From NCBI GenBank assembly GCA_020861205.1, contig JAJBSY010000046.1, positions 1 through 9,955 on the forward strand: DNA of 9,955 nucleotides. The letters run 5' to 3'. Shown piece after piece: positions 6,169 through 9,955 of this stretch. Origin of the DNA: Deltaproteobacteria bacterium. Lineage in GTDB: Bacteria; Desulfobacterota; Desulfovibrionia; Desulfovibrionales; Desulfovibrionaceae. The translations under genes and the position numbers were made by a program. The notes below the pieces were generated by a model, which saw only the letters and a program-made list of their open reading frames with translations, was not told the origin of the DNA and searched no databases. How positions within the stretch are numbered: position 1 is the first letter of the stretch; every line of letters begins with the position of its first letter.

Positions 6169-6244
6169 TGGCTCCCCGGGACGGGGTTGAACCGCCGACC
6201 TAGTGATTAACAGTCACCCGCTCTGCCGATTGAGCTACCGGGGA
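6169..6244 (-). tRNA. tRNA-Asn (anticodon GTT), CCA encoded
   Basis: The minus strand folds into a full 76-nt cloverleaf. The acceptor arm pairs TCCCCGG with CCGGGGA, followed by the discriminator G and an encoded CCA. The anticodon stem pairs GGTGA with TCACT (one G-U), and the loop CTGTTAA places GTT at positions 34-36. The T loop is TTCAACC. The gene seems intact, follows ahpC on the same strand and has its own terminator. Its 3' end faces the region with phage remnants, so it may be the old integration site. Confidence 0.98.
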
Positions 6245-6357
6245 ATATCGCGCCGTTGAACGACGCGTGGGAGTATGTACGTCAATTTCAAAACGGCGTC
6301 AACCGCCTTCGCGCGGCCGGCTCGAATTTCCTCCGGGGCTCCCGGACGCCGTCATTT

Positions 6358-6984
6358 TTAAAGCTTCAACGCGCCCCAAACATTCCCGACGATTTCTTCC
6401 GAGGGGGTAAGGGTTCTGTGCCCCGGCTTCCAGCGGGCCGGGCAGGCCTGTTCCGGATTTTTGGCCAGATGCACGTTGGCTTCCAGTTTGCGCACCAGTT
6501 CCTCGGCGTTTCGGCCGCCAGTGTAAAAGTTGACGTCCGTGCTCACCAGCATCCCTTCCGGGTTGATGATGAAGGTTCCGCGGTAGGCGGATCCGGCGGC
6601 GTCGTCATAGACGCCGAAGTAGCGGGAGATGCAGCCGGTTCCGTCGGCGGCCATCTGGAATTTGACGTCTTCCAGAAGCTTTTCGCTTCTGTGCCAAGCC
6701 ATGTGCGCGTATTTGGTATCCGTTGAAACGGAAATCACTTCCACGCCCAGGGATGCGAGTTTCTTGTGCTGTTCGGCGATATCCGCCAGTTCCGTCGGGC
6801 AAACGAACGTAAAGTCGGCGGGATAAAAGAAAAAAACCACCCATTTCCCTTTGAGCAGGTATTCGTTGAGGGAGTGCTCTTCAAATCCGCCCTGTTCGGG
6901 ATTGAATGTTTCAAACGTGAAGTCATCCACTTTCCGTCCGAGGGACACCTTGCCCGAAAGATTGGGGCACATATCCATATCCAT
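6358..6984 (-). CDS. ahpC: AhpC-type 2-Cys peroxiredoxin
   Basis: This 208-residue protein reduces hydrogen peroxide and organic or peroxynitrite peroxides in the cytoplasm. The peroxidatic cysteine is C62 in FFFYPADFTFVCPTE and the resolving cysteine is C181 in EQACPARWKPG; the conserved GTFIINPEG strand lies at 136-144. Length and motifs match the typical 2-Cys AhpC/Prx1 group. Its usual reductant, AhpF or a thioredoxin system, is not in the window. The start ATG 6984 has an excellent ribosome site (GGAGG, 7 nt upstream). A further Cys (C6) and C118 are present with no assigned role. A Fur/PerR-like inverted repeat overlaps its promoter, so peroxide or metal control is likely. The tRNA-Asn gene follows 113 bp downstream; co-transcription is possible because no good terminator separates them. 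Confidence 0.97.
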   Translation of the reverse strand: MDMDMCPNLSGKVSLGRKVDDFTFETFNPEQGGFEEHSLNEYLLKGKWVVFFFYPADFTFVCPTELADIAEQHKKLASLGVEVISVSTDTKYAHMAWHRSEKLLEDVKFQMAADGTGCISRYFGVYDDAAGSAYRGTFIINPEGMLVSTDVNFYTGGRNAEELVRKLEANVHLAKNPEQACPARWKPGHRTLTPSEEIVGNVWGALKL

Positions 6985-7012
6985 AGAAAAACCTCCGTGT
7001 TCGCATTAATTG

Positions 7013-7056
7013 ATATTGATATTTATTTTCAATATAGCAAATTTGCGGCGTGTCAA
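7013..7056 (-). promoter_or_regulatory. ahpC promoter overlapped by a Fur/PerR-like inverted repeat
   Basis: On the minus strand a consensus TTGACA (7051-7056) is followed by an extended -10 box, TGC-TATATT (TATATT at 7031-7036). The spacing of 14 nt is shorter than ideal, so the extended -10 may carry the promoter. A perfect inverted repeat, ATATTGA (7013-7019) and TCAATAT (7029-7035) with a 9-bp AT-only spacer, covers the -10 box. It resembles sites of the Fur/PerR family. Binding would block transcription; this is inferred from the sequence only. Confidence 0.55.
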
Positions 7057-7382
7057 CATTTCTTCGAGAATAATCCAGCATTATGCAAATCCAATGATTA
7101 TCAGGCGTCGCGCTCGCTTGAGGATTGGGGGGAGTCATACGGTTCGCGATTCGTCGCTTGCCGCGTGACAAATTTTCACAGCCTGATCCGGTGAACAGAG
7201 AGAAGAATTTCGGATAGAAACTTTAAGGATACATGCAGCAAAAGCCGTTCAGGATCGTAATAATAGCGCAGCAATAACGAGATGCGCTACCGTTGTGCCA
7301 TGTGATGGGGATGGGATCTGCGGTGTGTGGGTCACCCTGCAGTCTGTGCCCAAAGAGTTTGCGATGTCCATGATGCGAATTC

Positions 7383-7449
7383 GCGGGAGCAATGCTTCGG
7401 GGGGATTGCTCCCGCCCCCGCGACGGCGGGTGCTAATACCCGCCGTCGC
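7383..7449. repeat. Pair of adjacent perfect hairpins (inverted repeats)
   Basis: The first has 11-bp arms, GCGGGAGCAAT (7383-7393) and ATTGCTCCCGC (7405-7415), with an 11-nt loop rich in G. Four bases later the second has 12-bp arms, GCGACGGCGGGT (7420-7431) and ACCCGCCGTCGC (7438-7449), with loop GCTAAT. Neither is followed by a T run on either strand, so they are not ordinary terminators. They could be REP-like elements or part of a structured RNA. Confidence 0.85.
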
Positions 7450-7660
7450 CTTGGTTAAGAAAGGGCGGTTCGGTCATCTGCCGAATGAGCTCGGATGGGC
7501 GCTTGGATTGAGCGTTGCGGCCCCAAATTTGGGCGATACGCGAAAAGGCCGGCGTTCGCCGTCGTTGGAAAGGAAATAGAATTAGTGCTTGCCATCAGAT
7601 GGCTGATGGTTTAAAGCTGGGGTAATAGTTTTTGCAGGAGCGGTTTCCGTGCCTCAAGGT

Positions 7661-7792
7661 TTACTCGCCATAGAACACGCGTTCGCGTTTGACGGTCAAA
7701 CGGCTGCCGCCGTTTCTCTTGTCGCGCGTGCCATAGTCGTCGTAGTAGTAAACCGGCCTTTCCGGGGAGGCGAGGGTAACCTTTAACGTAGA
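7661..7792 (-). pseudogene. Possible relic: C-terminal end of an unidentified gene
   Basis: After a stop at 7795-7793 a minus-strand frame of 43 codons runs to TAA 7661 and reads LASPERPVYYYDDYGTRDKR then NGGSRLTVKRERVFYGE. The composition, with charged and aromatic residues and a natural-looking end, is more protein-like than the neighbouring chance frames. There is no start codon with a ribosome site and no family that I recognise. It may be the truncated end of a lost gene, but chance cannot be excluded. Confidence 0.25.
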
Positions 7793-7815
7793 TTAAGGTA
7801 GTTACACTCCTGCTG

Positions 7816-7849
7816 AAAAAGCGGCCTCCCCAGGGAGGCCGCTTTTTTT
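7816..7849 (+). terminator. Strong Rho-independent terminator upstream of the acyl-CoA synthetase gene
   Basis: A perfect 14-bp stem, AAAAAGCGGCCTCC with GGAGGCCGCTTTTT, and a 4-nt loop (CCAG) end in seven T residues (7843-7849). The A run on the other side could make it work in both directions. No gene is visible upstream on the plus strand, so its client is unknown. It stands 72 bp before the synthetase start, leaving little room for a separate promoter, so an attenuator role is also possible. Confidence 0.9.
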
Positions 7850-7920
7850 GCGGCCCACGGCGGATGCGTCCCGCAGGCGTGAACTCTTCGCGGACATTTT
7901 AACAGGGAAAGGATTGCACC

Positions 7921-9609
7921 ATGTTGTTCACAGACAAACTCCGTTCAGCGACTCACGAGGAACTTTGCCGCGACTTTTCTATCGCCGTGATGCCCGACTT
8001 CAACTTCGCTTTCGACGTTGTCGACCGCAAGGCGTTCCTGACGCCGGACGCCGTTTGTGTACGTCATATTGACGACTCCTTTGCCCGCCGGGATTTCACG
8101 TACAGGGATATGGCCAGGGCTTCCAGCCGGGTGGCGAACGCCCTGAAGGAAATCGGCCTCAGGAAAGGCGACAGGGTGATCCTGATGCTGCACCGGCGCA
8201 TCGAATGGTGGCAGACCATGTTGGGGCTGCACAAGCTGGGCGCGGTCGCCATCCCTTGCCCGGCGCAGCTCAAGCCCAGGGATATCGCGTTCCGGTGCCG
8301 CAGCGCCAAGGCCCGGGCGATCATCGCGGATTACGAGCTCGCCGGCGGGGTGGAAGCGATTCGGGAAACCCTGCCGGAATTGGAGTTCTGCATCCAGGTC
8401 GGGCCGGAAGGGCCGCGTCCGGAAAAGAACGCCGCCCTGCCTACGGATCAGTGGCTCGACTTCGCAATCATTACGGAAAAGGCCTCTCCCGCCTTTCCCA
8501 GGCCGCTTTCCGATGAAGAACTCGCCTGCGGCAAGGATCCCCTCCTGATATTCTTTTCCTCGGGAACCACCGGGATGCCCAAGATGCTCCTGCATAACCA
8601 CGAATACCCGCTCGGGCATTATTTTACCGCCGCCTACTGGCATAACCTGGAACCCGGCGACCTGCACATGGCCGTCGCGGACACGGGGTGGGCCAAGGCC
8701 GCCTGGGGCAAATTTTACGGGCAATGGATGGCGGGCGCGACCACGCTCGTGTATGACTTTCGCGGCAAGTTCAATCCCGCCAATTTGCTCCGCGTCGTCA
8801 CCGAGCAGGGCGTGAACAGCTTCTGCGCTCCTCCCACGATATACCGCCACCTGATCCAGGAAGATCTCGCCCGGTACGACTTCTCGCACCTGCGCCATTG
8901 CGCCGCCGCCGGCGAACCGCTTAACGAAAGCGTTATCCGGGCCTGGGAGAAAGCCACCGGCCTCCGGATCCACGAAGGATTCGGGCAGTCGGAAACATCC
9001 CTGATGATCGCCGCCCTGCCCAACATGAAATTTAAACCCGGTTCCATCGGCAAGCCCGTTCCCGGCTGGAACGTGGCGTTGCTGGATGACAATGGCGAGA
9101 TCTGCCAGCCCGGCGAGGACGGGGAGATCTGCGTGCATATCGCGGACGGGCGCCCTTACGGCCTGTTCACCGGGTATCTCGACGAAGCGGGGCAGATCAT
9201 TTCAGCCCGGCGTGGCGCGTGGTACCATACCGGCGACAAGGCCAGGATGGATGAGGATGGGTATTACTGGTTTCTCGGCAGGGTGGACGACCTGATCAAG
9301 ACGTCCGGTTACCGGGTGGGCCCCTTCGAGGTGGAAAGCGCGCTCGTCTCCCACCCGGCCGTGCTTGAGGCGGCGGTGACCGGCGTGCCCGATCCCGTCC
9401 GGGGGCAGGCCATCAAGGCCAGTATCGTTTTGACCCGGGACTATACCCCGACCCGGGAACTTGCCCGGGAACTTCAGCGGTACGTCAAGGCCGTAACCGC
9501 GCCGTACAAGTATCCGCGCGTTGTGGAATTCGTGAAGGAGCTGCCCAAAACCTTCAGCGGGAAGATAAAACGGGCCGAAATACGGGACCGGGATTTGAAA
9601 ATCGCGTGA
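7921..9609 (+). CDS. AMP-forming acyl-CoA synthetase (medium-chain/acetyl-CoA synthetase-like)
   Basis: This 562-residue ANL-superfamily enzyme converts a carboxylic acid, ATP and CoA to acyl-CoA, AMP and PPi in the cytoplasm. All core motifs are intact: the P-loop SSGTTGMPK (213-221), HEGFGQSET (351-359), YHTGD (435-439, D439 binding the ribose), GRVDDLIKTSGYRVGPFEVE (453-472, the hinge to the C-terminal domain) and PKTFSGKIKR (542-551) with catalytic K548, the residue commonly controlled by acetylation in this family. The overall pattern (MLLHNHEYPLGHYF, VADTGWAKAAWGKFYG) is that of the medium-chain acyl-CoA synthetase group rather than long-chain FadD. The acid substrate cannot be read from the sequence. 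The start ATG 7921 has AAAGGA (7908-7913) 7 nt upstream. The gene is monocistronic, between two terminators. Confidence 0.96.
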   Translation: MLFTDKLRSATHEELCRDFSIAVMPDFNFAFDVVDRKAFLTPDAVCVRHIDDSFARRDFTYRDMARASSRVANALKEIGLRKGDRVILMLHRRIEWWQTMLGLHKLGAVAIPCPAQLKPRDIAFRCRSAKARAIIADYELAGGVEAIRETLPELEFCIQVGPEGPRPEKNAALPTDQWLDFAIITEKASPAFPRPLSDEELACGKDPLLIFFSSGTTGMPKMLLHNHEYPLGHYFTAAYWHNLEPGDLHMAVADTGWAKAAWGKFYGQWMAGATTLVYDFRGKFNPANLLRVVTEQGVNSFCAPPTIYRHLIQEDLARYDFSHLRHCAAAGEPLNESVIRAWEKATGLRIHEGFGQSETSLMIAALPNMKFKPGSIGKPVPGWNVALLDDNGEICQPGEDGEICVHIADGRPYGLFTGYLDEAGQIISARRGAWYHTGDKARMDEDGYYWFLGRVDDLIKTSGYRVGPFEVESALVSHPAVLEAAVTGVPDPVRGQAIKASIVLTRDYTPTRELARELQRYVKAVTAPYKYPRVVEFVKELPKTFSGKIKRAEIRDRDLKIA

Positions 9610-9624
9610 TGCGGAATAGGGAAG

Positions 9625-9648
9625 GGAGCTGCCGGGCAGCTCCTTTTT
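9625..9648 (+). terminator. Rho-independent terminator of the acyl-CoA synthetase gene
   Basis: An 8-bp stem, GGAGCTGC (9625-9632) with GCAGCTCC (9636-9643), and a 3-nt loop are followed by five T residues. It starts 16 bp after the synthetase stop codon. Confidence 0.88.
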
Positions 9649-9658
9649 CAATCCTCGC

Positions 9659-9681
9659 GGAACCGACACCGTGTCGGTTCC
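9659..9681. repeat. 23-bp perfect inverted repeat with a single central base
   Basis: The arms GGAACCGACAC (9659-9669) and GTGTCGGTTCC (9671-9681) flank one C. There is no T run on the plus strand. It sits between the convergent ends of the synthetase and ohr genes. It could be a minus-strand structure near the end of the ohr transcript, or a protein-binding palindrome; such tight symmetry around one base is more like an operator than an RNA hairpin. Confidence 0.8.
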
Positions 9682-9813
9682 GGCCCGAGCCGTGCTGCCG
9701 CCGACCGGCGGCCAAGAACCCGGTAAAGCGCGCGCCCGCAACCCGGCCGACGGCGGACGAACCGCCGGGATACCTTCCGGCACCCGGCGTCGTCAGAAAA
9801 CGGATGCGAATAA

Positions 9814-9955
9814 CTACGCCGTCATCGGTACGAGTTTGACGTCGATGTTGCCCCGCGTGGCATTGGAATAGGGGCATGTCTGTTGCGCCATCTCCAGAAG
9901 TTTTTCAGCCTGCCCCTTGTCCATGCCCGGCAATTTCACCGTGAGCGTGACCTGC
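9814..9955 (-). CDS. ohr: Ohr/OsmC-type organic hydroperoxide reductase, C-terminal fragment
   Basis: The window holds only the last 46 residues; the gene continues to the right. The fragment reads QVTLTVKLPGMDKGQAEKLL, then AQQTCPYSNATRGNIDVKLV. The CPYSxAxRGNIDV motif, with the second redox-active cysteine, is the signature end of Ohr proteins, which reduce organic hydroperoxides with lipoyl-bound thiols. The first active cysteine lies outside. The gene faces the acyl-CoA synthetase gene, with about 200 bp between the two ends. Together with the peroxiredoxin it gives this locus two different peroxide-scavenging enzymes. Confidence 0.94.
   Translation of the reverse strand, partial: QVTLTVKLPGMDKGQAEKLLEMAQQTCPYSNATRGNIDVKLVPMTA

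Larger units (their letters stand above)
6985..7920. other. 935-bp intergenic region without a convincing gene
   Basis: The region holds the ahpC promoter at its left end, two adjacent perfect hairpins (7383-7449), a small hairpin CCATCAG/CTGATGG (about 7590), another with arms AAACGGC/GCCGTTT (about 7710), a possible minus-strand gene relic (7661-7792) and a strong terminator (7816-7849). An open plus-strand frame of 94 codons (7295-7579) runs straight through both hairpins, has no ribosome site and resembles nothing I know, so I do not call it a gene. A gene loss or an unrecognised RNA gene are the main explanations. Confidence 0.6.

Noticed and set aside
4214..6243. 12-bp direct repeat GAGCTACCGGGG in the tRNA-Asn 5' part (6232-6243) and at 4214-4225, as possible attachment sites
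   Set aside because: Attachment cores normally lie in the 3' half of the tRNA. The left copy is one arm of a terminator-like hairpin, and 12-bp matches occur by chance in a window of this size.
6325..6345. Small GC hairpin (TCCGGG/CCCGGA) after ahpC as a terminator
   Set aside because: The stem is only 6 bp and no T run follows on the minus strand.
7383..7449. Hairpin pair as a CRISPR array
   Set aside because: The two units have different sequences, and there are no regularly spaced direct repeats.
7295..7579. 94-codon plus-strand open frame
   Set aside because: It runs through two perfect hairpins, has no ribosome site, and its protein has a chance-like composition without any family resemblance.
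7945..9138. 397-codon minus-strand open frame opposite the acyl-CoA synthetase gene
   Set aside because: The plus strand carries every synthetase motif, so this frame is a shadow caused by codon bias.

Overview
The window is about 10 kb of moderately GC-rich bacterial DNA, probably from a deltaproteobacterium, most likely a Desulfovibrionales-type anaerobe. That placement is an inference. It rests on the phage CI-type repressor, on the acyl-CoA and peroxide-defence genes, and on remembered protein resemblance. No marker gene here proves it.

Left part (1-3844, all on the minus strand): one tight operon, read from 3830 leftwards and continuing past base 1. Its order is class III CoA-transferase subunit, class III CoA-transferase subunit, SCP2/lipid-transfer-type thiolase-like enzyme, and DUF35 zinc-ribbon/OB-fold protein. 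The first two junctions are ATGA overlaps and the third has a 1-bp gap, so the four products are translationally coupled. The set resembles part of the anaerobic toluene (bbs) pathway, where BbsEF is a two-subunit CoA-transferase and BbsAB is a DUF35/thiolase pair. The first CoA-transferase appears to lack the catalytic Asp. The thiolase-like protein lacks the usual nucleophilic Cys. The substrate is unknown: the operon could activate an organic acid by CoA transfer and later cleave the chain.

Middle part (3845-6244): a degraded accessory region next to a tRNA-Asn(GTT) gene. It holds a CI-type HTH repressor gene broken by a single-base deletion, an AT-richer gene for a 316-residue protein of unknown function with an apparently leaderless promoter, a short umuC remnant with two frameshifts, and an 11-bp tandem repeat beside the tRNA 3' end. 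I read this as a decayed prophage or island at a tRNA site. No integrase or duplicated tRNA 3' end is visible.

Right part (6245-9955): an AhpC-type peroxiredoxin (minus) whose promoter is overlapped by a Fur/PerR-like inverted repeat; a 935-bp stretch without a convincing gene but with two perfect hairpins, a possible C-terminal gene relic and a strong terminator with no visible upstream gene; a 562-residue AMP-forming acyl-CoA synthetase (plus) with its own terminator; and the C-terminal end of an Ohr/OsmC peroxidase (minus). The peroxide enzymes fit an oxygen-exposed anaerobe. The acyl-CoA synthetase may feed the same acyl-CoA pool as the left operon, but it is a separate transcription unit.
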